Source: Macrolepiota albuminosa (Eukaryota; Basidiomycota; Agaricomycetes; Agaricales; Agaricaceae). Taken from it: a stretch of DNA of 64,000 bases. The stretch spans positions 2,094,183 to 2,158,182 of the forward strand of contig JAMWFC010000117.1 in the NCBI GenBank assembly GCA_027475525.1, in the 5' to 3' direction. A program made the position numbers and the translations under genes. Under the pieces are notes generated by a model. That model was not told where the DNA came from, ran no database searches, and was given only the letters and a program-made list of their open reading frames with translations. Positions 24,012 to 34,844 of this stretch are shown here, one piece after another (the first letter of the stretch is position 1; each line of letters starts with the position of its first letter).

Positions 24012-24962
24012 GGACTAACGAGTACAGGGATCGAAATCCTCAATATCTGTGGATGATCAAGGCGCTTGCGCTGCGCAAAGTCAACATCTGGGATTTCAGG
24101 TATTTATAAGCACGTATCTATTTTGGCAGCAGACAACTCAGAGTATGATCAAGCCGTCTCAATTTCATCTACACGCTTCTCTCCAAACGCAAACTCCACG
24201 ACTTTGTTAACAAGGGACTTGTGCGTGGATGGGATGACCCCCGTTTCCCTACTGTGCGCGGTATGTCGCGGTTGAACACTTCATTCGGTCCAGCATTTTG
24301 ACTCAGTCCAGGTATTCGCCGTCGTGGCATGACGGTCGAGGCACTTACACAGTTCATGCTGTCGCAAGGTCCTTCCCAGTCTGTCGTATCCTTGGAGTGG
24401 GATTCCATTTGGACGCAAAACAAGAAGATCATCGATCCCATTGCACCCCGCCATTGGTCCATCCTCACGAAAAACAGGCATGTTCAAAAGCCATATTTAC
24501 TATTCTCAGTCTTGACAGAATCCTTTGTAGTGTTCTCGTTACAATCAAGGGCGGCCCAGCAACTCCTGAAATCAAAGCAGTTCCGAAGCACAAGAAGAAT
24601 GCTGAAATCGGAGAAAAGAAAACTGTTTATTCGTCTTCTATTCTCGTCGAACAGGAGGATGCGCAATCCTTCGAAGACCAGGAAGAGGTGGGGATATGTC
24701 CTTCTTGGGCCCCACGTATAACTGATTATTTATGCAGGTCACTCTGATGGACTGGGGCAACGCGATTGTTCGATCCAAGACCGTCGATGCCTCGGGCGTA
24801 GTGACTGCCATCGAAATGGAACTCAACCTGGAAGGTGACTTCCGCAAGACGAAGAAGAAGATCACCTGGCTCTCCCAATCTACCAACGCCAACCCTCTCG
24901 CGCGCGTCACCCTTCTAGACTACGACTGACTACCTCATTACCAAGAAGAAACTCGAGGAGGA
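24012..24962 (+). pseudogene. Inverted partial copy of the glutamyl-tRNA synthetase gene
   Basis: Reverse-complement copy of about 25,812-26,758, covering the KMSKS-like loop region and the start of the anticodon-binding domain. It is nearly identical to the gene but has a 4 bp insertion near 24,925 (ctacgactgactacc versus ctacgactacc) that closes the frame. It has no 5' end, no HIGH motif and no 3' end. It and the gene form arms of a palindrome about 950 bp long separated by about 850 bp. Confidence 0.92.
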
Positions 24963-25064
24963 CCATCACAAACTCGTGGGCGTTCGCCGCCTTGGCTGCA
25001 TTGCGGATGTCGACTTCTGATATTTTGTCGAGCCCACTGCCGTACCGTATGTTCTCGGCGATAG
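24963..25064 (-). pseudogene. 100 bp fragment of the Ste6-like gene
   Basis: The segment matches about 10,304-10,405 in NBD2 of the ABC transporter, same orientation, with a handful of third-position-type differences. It lies between the GluRS fragment and the phosphodiesterase fragment with no spacer. Confidence 0.9.
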
Positions 25065-25230
25065 GTGGGTGCGGAGTGGGAATGGGAGACGTGTGAGTCT
25101 TGGGTGTGGTCTGGGTGAGGGTGAGGGTGGGGATTGGATGGGTGGGTTTGTGGCGAGGGAGGTTTGGGTCGCCAAGTGTGATGGGCCTGTGGAAAGTTGG
25201 TCAGTCCTTGATAAGATATCGATTGTATGA
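25065..25230 (+). pseudogene. Duplicated 3' end of the cyclic phosphodiesterase gene
   Basis: The segment corresponds to 17,350-17,547, ending with the same SVLDKISIV codons and TGA. It lacks several Gly/Ser repeat units and differs by substitutions and small indels, noticeably more than the other duplicated pieces do. Neither catalytic histidine motif is present. Confidence 0.88.
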
Positions 25231-25444
25231 GGTGTATCTTGTTGTGCCTTGAATCCAGTCGGAGCACAGTCGATGGTTTCCTGTCCAGGCTTGGCTTACC
25301 GATAATAAAATAAGCCTGACTGCTCTGTACAGTCCCATCATATGTGGAGTATCTGAGTTTTGGACAGAGGTTTCAAGTGTCAAAAGATCTATGATCATGG
25401 ATATGGCTCCGTCTACTATTGCATACACGGCCTATAAACTATAT

Positions 25445-28258
25445 TCAAGAGTCGTATATGCTTTCCATCTTGTACATCGTCCCCGCATCATACTTGACGT
25501 CCTTTCCGTGTATACATTCCATAGCATACATTTTCGTTATCGGGGCTTCCGCAACCGGAGCGACAGCCGCCGTCGCTGCTGCTGGAGATCCACCGAGTGC
25601 GGCTGCGGCTTTACTCGCGATGCTGGCTGCCCTGCCATCCGGGATCAAGATAAACTCCTTGACACCATCGACCTCGCCGTCGTAGATGTAGTATCCCTTG
25701 CGCTCGAATTGGATAATATCGCCCTTCTTCAGGTCCTTGACGTTCGCGTCTGCGACTGCTTCGTCCCTGAATTCAGTAACGGGAGTGATAAAGTCCGCGA
25801 CGTTATCATCCTCCTCGAGTTTCTTCTTGGTTATGAGGTAGTCGTAGTCTAGAAGGGTGACGGGCGCGAGAGGGTTGGCGTTGGTAGATTGGGAGAGCCA
25901 GGTGATCTTCTTCTTCGTCTTGCGGAAGTCACCTTCCAGGTTGAGTTCCATTTCGATGGCAGTCACTACGCCCGAGGCATCGACGGTCTTGGATCGAACA
26001 ATCGCGTTGCCCCAGTCCATCAGAGTGACCTGCATCAATGATCAGTTATACGTGGGGCCAAGAAGGACATACATATCCCCCCACCTCTTCCTGGTCTTCG
26101 AAGGATTGCGCATCCTCCTGTTCGACGAGAATAGAAGACGAATAAACAGTTTTCTTTTCTCCGATTTCAGCATTCTTCTTGTGCTTCGGAACTGCTTTGA
26201 TTTCAGGAGTTGCTGGGCCGCCCTTGATTGTAACGAGAACACTACAAAGGATTCTGTCAAGACTGAGAATAGTAAATATGGCTTTTGAACATGCCTGTTT
26301 TTCGTGAGGATGGACCAATGGCGGGGTGCAATGGGATCGATGATCTTCTTGTTTTGCGTCCAAATGGAATCCCACTCCAAGGATACGACAGACTGGGAAG
26401 GACCTTGCGACAGCATGAACTGTGTAAGTGCCTCGACCGTCATGCCACGACGGCGAATACCTGGATTGAGTCAAAATCCTGGACCGAATGAAGTGTTCAA
26501 CCGCGACATACCGCGCACAGTAGGGAAACGGGGGTCATCCCATCCGCGCACATGTCCCTTGTTAACAAAGTCGTGGAGTTTGCGTTTAGAGAGAAGTGTG
26601 TAGATGAAATTGAGACGGCTTGATCATACTATCAACTGTCTGCTGCCAAAATAGATACGTGCTTATAAATACCTGAAATCCCAGATGTTGACTTTGCGCA
26701 GGGAAAGCGCCTTGATCATCCACAGATATTGAGGATTCCGATCCCTGTACTCGTTAGTCCTCAAAGCATGCGTCACACCCTCAATCGAATCGACGACGGG
26801 ACATGCGAAATCGTAGGTAGGGTACACCTTCCACTTATCCCTGCAAATCTCTATCTAATTTTGGTGTCATCCAAAGCGTAACGAGAACTTACCCAGTGCG
26901 ATGGTGTGGCAGCAAGTTACATCGGTAGATGACTGGGTCCCGCATAGCTTTGTTGGGGTCATCGACGCTAATCTTGGCACGAAGACACCAGCGAATCCCC
27001 TCTTCCGTGCCTGCCTTCATCTCTTGGAAATGCTTGAGATTCTCTTCTACTGAATCGTCTCTGTGTTTCGAAGCAATTCCCTTCATTCGTTCATCGCGCA
27101 TCTGTAGAAAAATCGTTAATGTGTCACTTAGTATACTGTCGCGAAGAATGAGCTGACCTGCTCTTGCAAGGTGTCATCAGTGTAAGCATTTCCGGACTCT
27201 ATGAGCTTGACGGCGAGGCGAAGAATGAGCTGACCTGCTCTTGCAAGGTGTCATCAGTGTAAGCATTTCCGGACTCTATGAGCTTGACGGCGAGGTTAAA
27301 TAAGGTTTGGAAATGATCAGAGGTATGCGTGACAACGTCGCCGTGTATATCAAGCAGTTTCAGATCTTCAAGAATGGTATCTTCGAATTCGGTCTACAGT
27401 TAATGTTAGTTCCGAAACTGTTACAAGTCCAAGTAATCTGTAGTTCACCTTCTCCTTACTTGGGTTGGTATCGTCAAAACGAACGATGAGCTTGCCATGG
27501 TACATTTTTGCAAAGTACTGATTGAGGATCGCCGCCTTCGTGTGTCCGATGTGAAGGTAGCCACTAGGTTCGGGAGGGAAACGCGTGACAACTTGACCGT
27601 CAACTGCATCTTGTAGACCAAGTGCGAAACCAGCAGCTGTTTTATTCGATCGCGCCTTTGACGCCTTTGCTGCCGCAACTTGGGCAAGAGCACTTTGAGT
27701 CTCCTTTAAAGTATCGATGTAGGTAAACCATCGGAGAAGATGCGAGTGTTGATTGTTTTTGAGAAGACCAAGAACCTTGATGTTACCTTCAAATACATCA
27801 GTTTCACGCACCGGGTGAGAATGCAAAGGAATCGACCTTTCAAGGTTCCCCAGACAATCCAATCTGCTGAGGTGATAGAGTATCCCACGAGGAATGTGCG
27901 GTATGCTAGGAGATTGTCTAGTGAATCTAATGCTGCGACAAGCTCAGCGTGTGCAGTGATAGACCGCAAGCTTGTAGCGAGGGTGAAGAAAGCCGAAGTC
28001 TGAGTGCGCCTGTTCAGAAATAGGTAAGATAAAGTACATAATACATACTTTCGTACTGTCTCCTGCCAGGCCTCCTTGCTTGGCTAATGCCCGAACGATC
28101 TCGTCCTCTTCGGTGATTATCGATCCATTCAACGTCAAGGCAATCCCTTGAGTAGCTTCATCAAAATTTAGGTTGACATTGCCAATATATGCAGAGAGGC
28201 CAAGAGCCGCGAAGGGAAAAGGACTAGCTTTGATTGGTATGGTGAACGTCGCTGCCAT
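25445..28258 (-). CDS. GUS1: Glutamyl-tRNA synthetase, cytoplasmic (archaeal/eukaryotic type)
   Basis: Class I aminoacyl-tRNA synthetase charging tRNA-Glu. The N-terminal GST-like domain begins [20 protein letters not shown]. After a Lys/Ala-rich linker the catalytic domain opens with [19 protein letters not shown], which contains the HIGH motif, and [11 protein letters not shown]. The KMSKS counterpart is LSKRKLHDF near 26,590. A beta-barrel anticodon domain of the GluRS/GlnRS eukaryotic type ends at the TGA at 25,445. GlnRS is the main alternative; the [11 protein letters not shown] wording and GST-like N-terminus favour GluRS. Several short introns are present. A 77 bp tandem duplication at 27,141 disturbs the frame. 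The start is shared with a divergent LEU4 promoter. Part of this gene is copied at 24,012-24,962 and at 17,640-17,853. Confidence 0.88.
27141..27294. repeat. Exact 77 bp tandem duplication no. 3
   Basis: Bases 27,141-27,217 recur unchanged at 27,218-27,294 within the GluRS gene, spanning an exon edge in the catalytic domain. Confidence 0.97.
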
Positions 28259-28281
28259 GGTCCAGATGGGCTTGCCGAGTC

Positions 28282-28288
28282 TGACTCA
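28282..28288. promoter_or_regulatory. Gcn4/CPC1-type site TGACTCA
   Basis: A perfect TGACTCA lies 24 bp upstream of the GluRS ATG in the 196 bp region between GluRS and LEU4. The bZIP regulator Gcn4 (Cpc1 in filamentous fungi) binds this palindrome to induce amino-acid biosynthesis and synthetase genes during starvation. Confidence 0.6.
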
Positions 28289-28357
28289 CAGGACCCTCGA
28301 AATTTCTTTTCAAGATTAGATCTTGATAGTAGGATGGGGGAGACCACTTGATAATAA

Positions 28358-28364
28358 TGAGTCA
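28358..28364. promoter_or_regulatory. Gcn4/CPC1-type site TGAGTCA, central in the divergent promoter
   Basis: TGAGTCA sits about 100 bp upstream of the GluRS ATG and 91 bp upstream of the LEU4 ATG, so it could serve both genes. Confidence 0.65.
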
Positions 28365-28394
28365 CTCGATCACAAAATTAAGTAGCGGCTTTCC

Positions 28395-28401
28395 ATATAA
28401 A
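28395..28401 (+). promoter_or_regulatory. TATA-like element of LEU4
   Basis: ATATAAA lies 54 bp before the LEU4 ATG at 28,455. Its position argues against the in-frame ATG at 28,415, which would be only 14 bp away. Confidence 0.5.
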
Positions 28402-28454
28402 TTTTTTAGAAAAAATGGTGATCACGTCTTTCTCCTTCCGCAAATACCCAAATC

Positions 28455-31036
28455 ATGCCTATGCTGTCAGTATTCTACTTTCTCTCATCTACGTGTGCAC
28501 TTATACCAGATCTAGAGCGGACCCTTCTCAGAAGTATAAACCATACACACCTCTGGTCTTGAAAGATCGCCAATGGCCGTCGAAAACCTTCACCAAAGCG
28601 CCAATTTGGCTGTCAACGGATCTTCGCGATGGAAACCAGGCCCTCGCCAACCCTATGACTATTGAGCAGAAGACTCTGTTCTTTAGGGAACTGGTCAAGT
28701 GTGGTGTCAAGCAGATTGAAGTTGCGTACCCTGCTGCGAGCGACACGGACTTCAATTTTGTTCGAGGGTTGATCGAGAACAACGAAGTCCCGGACGATGT
28801 TTGGGTCCAGGTCCGTGTACAACGAGTGCTGCCACTACTCTTTATTAAAATCACTTTGAACTAGGTCTTGACTCCTGCCCGTGAAGATCTCATCAAACGT
28901 ACTATCGATTCTGTTGCTGGTGCGAAGCACGCGATCCTTCACATGTACAATGCTACCTCACCGCTGTTCCGCGACGTTGTGTTCCGCAATTCTAAAGAGC
29001 AAACTATCGAACTAGCAGTAAAGCACACCAAGCTTGTCCGAAAACTGACCGAGGAATGCACTGCCAAATATGGCACAAAGTTTATTTATGAGTACAGCCC
29101 AGAAACATTTACCCAAAGTGAACCAGATTTCGCTTTGGAAATCTGTGAGGCTGTCAAGACAGCATGGGGCAAGGCAGGACTCGGCGAAGAGCGAATCATC
29201 TTCAATTTACCCGCTACTGTTGAAATCGGGCCACCAAATCATTATGCCGACCAGGCATGTCGTCCTTGTTCTTCCTACAGTCTGACACTAATCTTTTCTA
29301 GATTGAGAACTTTTGTAATAAGATATCCGAACGAGAGAAGATCATCGTGAGCCTGCATCCACACAACGACAGAGGTCAGTTGATCTGGTCTTTCTAATTC
29401 GATCAATGCTTATTATTTAATGGAAGGAACCGGGACTGCGGCAGCGGAGCTCGGTGTTTTGGCTGGTGGTGATCGAATTGAGGGCTGTTTCTTCGGTAAC
29501 GGTGAAAGGACAGGCAATGTCGATTTGGTCAGCCTTGCCCTGAACCTCTATACTCAGGGAATATCCCCTGGCTTAGACTTCAGCGATATCCAGTCAACGA
29601 TTGACACTGTCACTCAATGCAATGATCTTCCGGTTCATCCTAGACATCCTTATGCAGGGGAGCTGGTCTTCACTGCATTTTCTGGCTCACACCAGGATGC
29701 TATAAAGAAAGGGTTCGAGGCGCAGAAGATTCTTCATGCTGCTGCCGCCGCCAAGGGCGAGCCGATGTACTGGAACATGCCTTATCTGCCCATTGATCCA
29801 GCCGATCTTGGACAGAACTATGAGGCCGTCATCCGCGTTAACTCCCAGTCTGGCAAGGGTGGCATCGCGTATCTTATCAAACAACACCTACACCTCGACC
29901 TGCCGCGTAAACTCCAGATTGCGTTTTATCAAGTCATTCAGGAAATTTCGGATCGCGAGGCACGAGAAGTGACTGTAGACGACATCACCACGGCTTTCAG
30001 GCAAACATATCACTTTGGAGGTGCCAAATATAAGGGCAGGCTTGCTTTACGGAACTTCAAGATTTCGACTTTCAGTCCGGTCCAAGCAAACGAAGGATCG
30101 GGTGACGAATCTTCCGACGAAACCCGACACTTTGACGGTACAATTTCCGTCGATGGCAACTATCGTGTTGTCCGTGGAGATGGAAATGGACCCTTGTCCG
30201 CCCTGCTAGACGCCCTCCGTACTCATCTTGATATTGACTTTGTCATCCGCGAATATTCTGAACACGCAATCAACGAGGGCACGGATTCTAAAGCCGCCTC
30301 TTACGTGGAACTCGTACCAGCCAACGATCGTAAATCGACCCAATCATGGTGGGGTGTCGGCGTTGATTCTGACATCGCGGGTTCTGGTCTTCGTGCTGTT
30401 CTCAGTGCAGTCAATAGGGCGATCGGCAACCGTGTTCTTCCCGAGTTGAAGCTTAGTGTTGGTTTCAACGCACGTTCTGGACAGGCGGACGTTTCAACTG
30501 CCATTGCCAATTCCCTGGGTCTGCTGCTACCTAGACGTTTCCAATCATCCTTCTTTGAGGTTGTCCAGAGGCACGCGCGAGACCACGGCGGAGAAATCTC
30601 GTATGATGCAGTCACGGAACTTTTCAAGAAATCATACGGCTTTCAGATTGATACCACTTCGAGCAAGATCGTTTTGGCGTCTCACAAGCTTGAACAATTG
30701 AGCGAGGGTCGTCGACAGATTACTGGAGGATTCGTTGTTTCCGGCGAGCTGAAGAATGTCACGGGAGTGGGCAATGGACCCCTGTCATCCGTCCTTGCTG
30801 CACTGCATACCCTGATCGATGGTTCCCTGTCTATTCGCGAATATTCAGAACACTCCATTGGCGAGGGTACAGACGTAGTGGCGGCTTCCTATGTCGAATT
30901 GGTCTATGAAGTTGCGGGTGCCAAAAAACGTAGCTCCTGGGGAGTTGCAACAGACGTGGACATCACTACCTCTGGAATCAATGCTGTCCTGAGCGCAGTG
31001 AACGGCCTCGATGTTGTCCTCAAACGGGGGAATTGA
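28455..31036 (+). CDS. LEU4: 2-isopropylmalate synthase with duplicated C-terminal regulatory region
   Basis: Condenses acetyl-CoA with 2-oxoisovalerate, the first step of leucine synthesis. Exons: 28,455-28,465, 28,516-28,810, 28,865-29,254, 29,302-29,374 and 29,427-31,036, total 792 residues. The 11 nt first exon gives [14 protein letters not shown], the fungal Leu4 start. The TIM barrel shows [26 protein letters not shown] and HPHNDRGTGTAA (metal-binding His-x-His). The third intron has a GC donor (CAG|GCATGT). After the barrel the accessory plus LeuA regulatory module occurs twice, at about 29,825-30,430 and 30,455-31,030. Each copy has a PR[KR]xQxxF[YF] helix, [13 protein letters not shown] and EGTD...AASYVELV. 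One copy is the norm as I know the family. The stop lies in a 77 bp tandem repeat. Confidence 0.9.
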
Positions 31037-31174
31037 TTGAATGTATTTCTAGATATCAAGTTGTGGATTCGGTGTATGTACTCAGTAATCTATATCCCAA
31101 ACGGGGGAATTGATTGAATGTATTTCTAGATATCAAGTTGTGGATTCGGTGTATGTACTCAGTAATCTATATCC
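31021..31174. repeat. Exact 77 bp tandem duplication no. 4
   Basis: Bases 31,021-31,097 recur unchanged at 31,098-31,174, covering the LEU4 stop codon and 3' untranslated region. The first copy keeps the natural stop, so the protein is unaffected. Confidence 0.97.
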
Positions 31175-31279
31175 TTTTTTCTGTACGATCGTGAAGCAAC
31201 GTGCACGTGATACCACACGTTGTTTCGACCGTGACATTTGGCTCAGTCGTACTGACGCGGCTAGGCGGTTGCACGAGCT

Positions 31280-34200
31280 ATGCCAGACAAAACAGGACGG
31301 TCTGCCCGGAACATGTCAGGATCTCGGTCGTTCCATATGTCCCAGTCTCTGCTCGCCTCGGGGCCTTCGAGCTCTCGTTTTCTCAATATGCTCAACCCGA
31401 TGAGCAGGAATCACCAAGGCTATTCTCAGGCCAATCAGTCACTTTTGGAGGAAGAGGAGGAAAACAGGAGTAGTGGTGGACGATCGGGGTCAGAGGACGA
31501 ACTGGAAGCTGGACGCGGTCGACATACTGTCCATCCTCAAAGTAACACGAGTTACGCGCCTTCGAAACCAGGGGGCAGGAGACAGGTATCTTGGGATGCA
31601 GGTGCTTCGGAAATGAATGTTATGCGTCCCAACATCCACAAGGAAGATAAGCTCTATGATGACTCTTCAGACGATGAGGTGCCGCCACAAAGTTTCATGA
31701 TCGAAGCCACTTCTGGGAAACCGTCAAGCTCTATGATGACTCTTCAGACGATGAGGTGCCGCCACAAAGTTTCATGATCGAAGCCACTTCTGGGAAACCG
31801 TCAAGTTCGAAGGGGAAGCACAAAGCTGAGGTTCGTCATCAGGTGGACGGAGTCGTACATTGCAGTCCACACCAGGGAGGAAGTTTCCGCCCTCCAAAAC
31901 ACCGAGTCTTTCGACGCCACTCCGACCGTCAGAGGTGGATCTTGAGGATCCCCAAAGTTCGCGGATGGGCTTCGCTGATACCCTACCGCAATACAATCAA
32001 CGACAGACGAAGCCATTGCGTGGACTTGACAATTATGAGAAAGCACTGTGGAATTGGGTTAATGTGTATAACCTAGATGCTTTCCTACAAGAGGTCTACT
32101 ATTATTATGAAGGGAAAGGAATGTACAGCATCGCTTTATCAAGGGGACTTAATCTCTTGTAAGTGGCGTCGTCCCTCGCCTTAGTAGTTGTGACGATATT
32201 TTCTTGTAGGACGGTAGGCTTTGTGATAGGATTCTCAACGTTCCTTCTCGGCTGCATCGATTACTCCAAAATCCGACATGGCAAGCCTACTCAACTTTCA
32301 CATGTAGTGATCGACCGTTGTGTGTCGAGGTGAGTCGATTGCCAATGCCCAGCCTCCATGCCAGTTGAGCAGTTTGGCAGATTTTCTGGGTTCACATTGC
32401 TATTCTTCATCTTGTTCATTGCATTCTATATCTGGCAAATTGTGGCTTTTGTGCTGGGAACCATTCGTTTAGTGGATATGTACAAGTTCTATACGCATCT
32501 ACTCAAGATCCCGGACGTGAGTTCCCACTGATTGCTAGTCATGACACGAGATTGACTCACTACAGGCTGATATTCAAACAATATCATGGCCAGAGATCGT
32601 TCGTCGCATTGGAGCTATCAGGGAGGAGAATCCAATCACTGCGATATCCTCAAAGAACTCACGGAAAACTAATGACGCTACAACCGCCAAGCTTGACGCA
32701 CACGACATTGCAAACAGAATACTACGGAAAGAGAATTACTTGATCGCGCTTTTTAATAAGGAACTTCTTGATCTACGCATACCCTTGCCTTCGTATTTGA
32801 AGCGCTTTGTCGCGGAGGAGAAAGGCAAAGGGAAGATGTTGACACAGGCGTTGGAATGGAATCTCAGATTTTGTCTCATGGAGTATCTATTCGATGAATA
32901 TGGGAGAGTGAGGAAAGTTTTCTTGAAGTCAAAGTACCGGGGTGCTTTGATCGAGGGGTATGGATTTTTCTTTCGACTTTACCGTGGCCTAATATCGCCT
33001 GTACAGGCTGAAGCGACGATTCATTTTTATGGGAATTCTCAATGCGATATTTGCACCTTTTATCGTTCTTTATCTGCTCATGTATTCCTTTTTTCGTTAC
33101 TTTGAAGTGAGTGTCCATGGAGATTTTTTTACACGTATATTCATCTTCTTGTTAGGAATATCACAAGGATCCATCATCAATTGGTGGTCGACGTTATACA
33201 AATTTTGCGCATTGGAAATTCCGAGAGTTCAATGAACTGCCGCATTTGTTCAGGCGAAGACTGGATGAGAGTCATCCCGTTGCCAACATCTATATCGGAC
33301 AATTTCCCAATGAAAAGGTTACTCTCATCATGCGGTAAGTCGTTTTCATGTCCATTACAGCGGCATCTACATTACTGTAACAGGTTCGTCGCGTTCATCG
33401 CTGGCTCTTTCACTGCTGTGCTCCTTCTTGGAACAGTCATCGCTCCCGACATTTTTTTCGAGTTTGAAATCACACCCCATCGAACGGCTGTGTTTTACCT
33501 CGGCGTATTCACTGCAGGACTCGCAGTCGCCAGGGGGATGATTCCTGAAGACAACAGGGTGTTTGACCCAGAGCTTCTCATGATGGAAGTCATAACCTAC
33601 ACGCATTACATGCCTGACGAATGGAAGGACCAGCTACACAGCAAAAAGGTCCACCAGAAGTTCGGAGAACTATTTGCGATGAAGGTCCTCATTTTCGCAC
33701 AGGAGTTGTTGTCTGTGGTGCTGACGCCGTTCGTGCTGTGGTTCTCACTTCCTGCTTGTGCACCGGCCATTATCGACTTTTTCCGCGAGTTCTCGGTCCA
33801 TGTGGACGGAAGGGGGTATGTTTGCAGTTTTGCAGAGTTCAACTTTGAGCGGCATGGGAATGTCAAAGTGAATCCCATGTGGACGGAAGGGGGTATGTTT
33901 GCAGTTTTGCAGAGTTCAACTTTGAGCGGCATGGGAATGTCAAAGTGAATCAATCGGTTTTTTGACTTTTATTGAAACAACGTCTGATTTGTACGTGATA
34001 GTTTGGTGCCCCGACGCAGATCCGCGACAAGAAGATGCTCTCCAACGAAGGCAAGATGGAGAAGAGTTTCTTGAACTTCAAGGTAAACGTGTCTTTACAC
34101 GGGCTACATTCTGGGACAATACTAATACTCACCACCACGCATGCAGGCGGCAAATCCAGATTGGACACCCACTGACCCGTCAGGGTCTCTCTACCTGAAC

Positions 34201-34755
34201 CGCATGGCGGACTACGGGGCCACGCACGCCATGTACCCGTACGGGCGGCGGCGGCACGCAGGCGCAGGGGGTCTCGAGGGGGCCGTGCACTTCCAAAACA
34301 TCGATCCGAGAAGGGAAGGCGCACTCGCGGACAAGGCGCAGGAGTACGACCGCGCGTTGCGGCAGAGCCAGCTTGCGGCTGTCGCGAGACGGCGTGGGGC
34401 GGTGGGCGGTGGGAGTGTGCTTGGCGTGTCTGGTATGGGTTTGGCGGCGTCGTCGTCGTCGGTGTATGATGAGACGACGGCGCAGACGGCCGTGCTTGGG
34501 GACTCGCATGGGAGTGTGCACGTGCGTGGGGATCCCGGGGCGGTAACCCCTCGCGCAGGTGGGTCTGACGACGGTGTGATTCCCCTGTCTGAGGATATCG
34601 AGCTCGATGGGGAACTGGAAGGGTCGTATGCGGATGGGGCGAAGCGGACTAGGGCATTTGAGGAGGAGGAGGAAGAGGATATGCGGGATGGTGGGGTGTT
34701 GGGATTGTTGGCCCAGATTTATGGACGGAAGGAGGGCAAGGGTGGCGTACTTTAA
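31280..34755 (+). CDS. ATG9: Autophagy lipid scramblase Atg9
   Basis: Multispanning protein of Golgi-derived vesicles that seeds autophagosomes. The N-terminus (from MPDKTGRSARN) is polar and acidic (LLEEEEENRS). The conserved core then contains LDNYEKALWNWVNVYNLDAFLQEVYYYYEGKG (about 32,010-32,120), LLTVGFVIGFSTFLLGCIDY, FFILFIAFYIWQIV, YLIALFNKELLDL, FIFMGILNAIFAPFIVLYLL and RRYTNFAHWKFREFNELPH. Further core blocks are a pair of helices around 33,385-33,540 and FRxFSVHVDGRGYVCSFA. The C-terminal tail has NPDWTPT, Gly/Ser-rich sequence and an EEEEEED stretch. About eight short introns interrupt it. Two 77 bp tandem duplications (31,649 and 33,798) break the coding sequence as assembled. Confidence 0.93.
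31649..31802. repeat. Exact 77 bp tandem duplication no. 5
   Basis: Bases 31,649-31,725 recur unchanged at 31,726-31,802 within the N-terminal exon of ATG9 and shift its frame. Confidence 0.97.
33798..33951. repeat. Exact 77 bp tandem duplication no. 6
   Basis: Bases 33,798-33,874 recur unchanged at 33,875-33,951 inside the ATG9 exon that encodes the conserved VHVDGRGYVCSFA block, shifting the frame after it. Confidence 0.97.
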
Positions 34756-34844
34756 TTGGGTTCCGTTAGTGATAATACCTTAATCTTTTTCTTGCTAGTA
34801 TTAGATGTACATGTATTCGAAAGCAAAGACAGCAAGTAGTACGA

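Noticed and set aside
24012..24962. A second functional glutamyl-tRNA synthetase gene
   Set aside because: Only the middle of the gene is present, with a 4 bp insertion closing the frame and neither end nor HIGH motif.
28415..28454. ATG at 28,415 as the LEU4 start
   Set aside because: It lies 14 bp from the TATA-like element, reads through the first intron as coding, and gives no family-like N-terminus, unlike the spliced start at 28,455.
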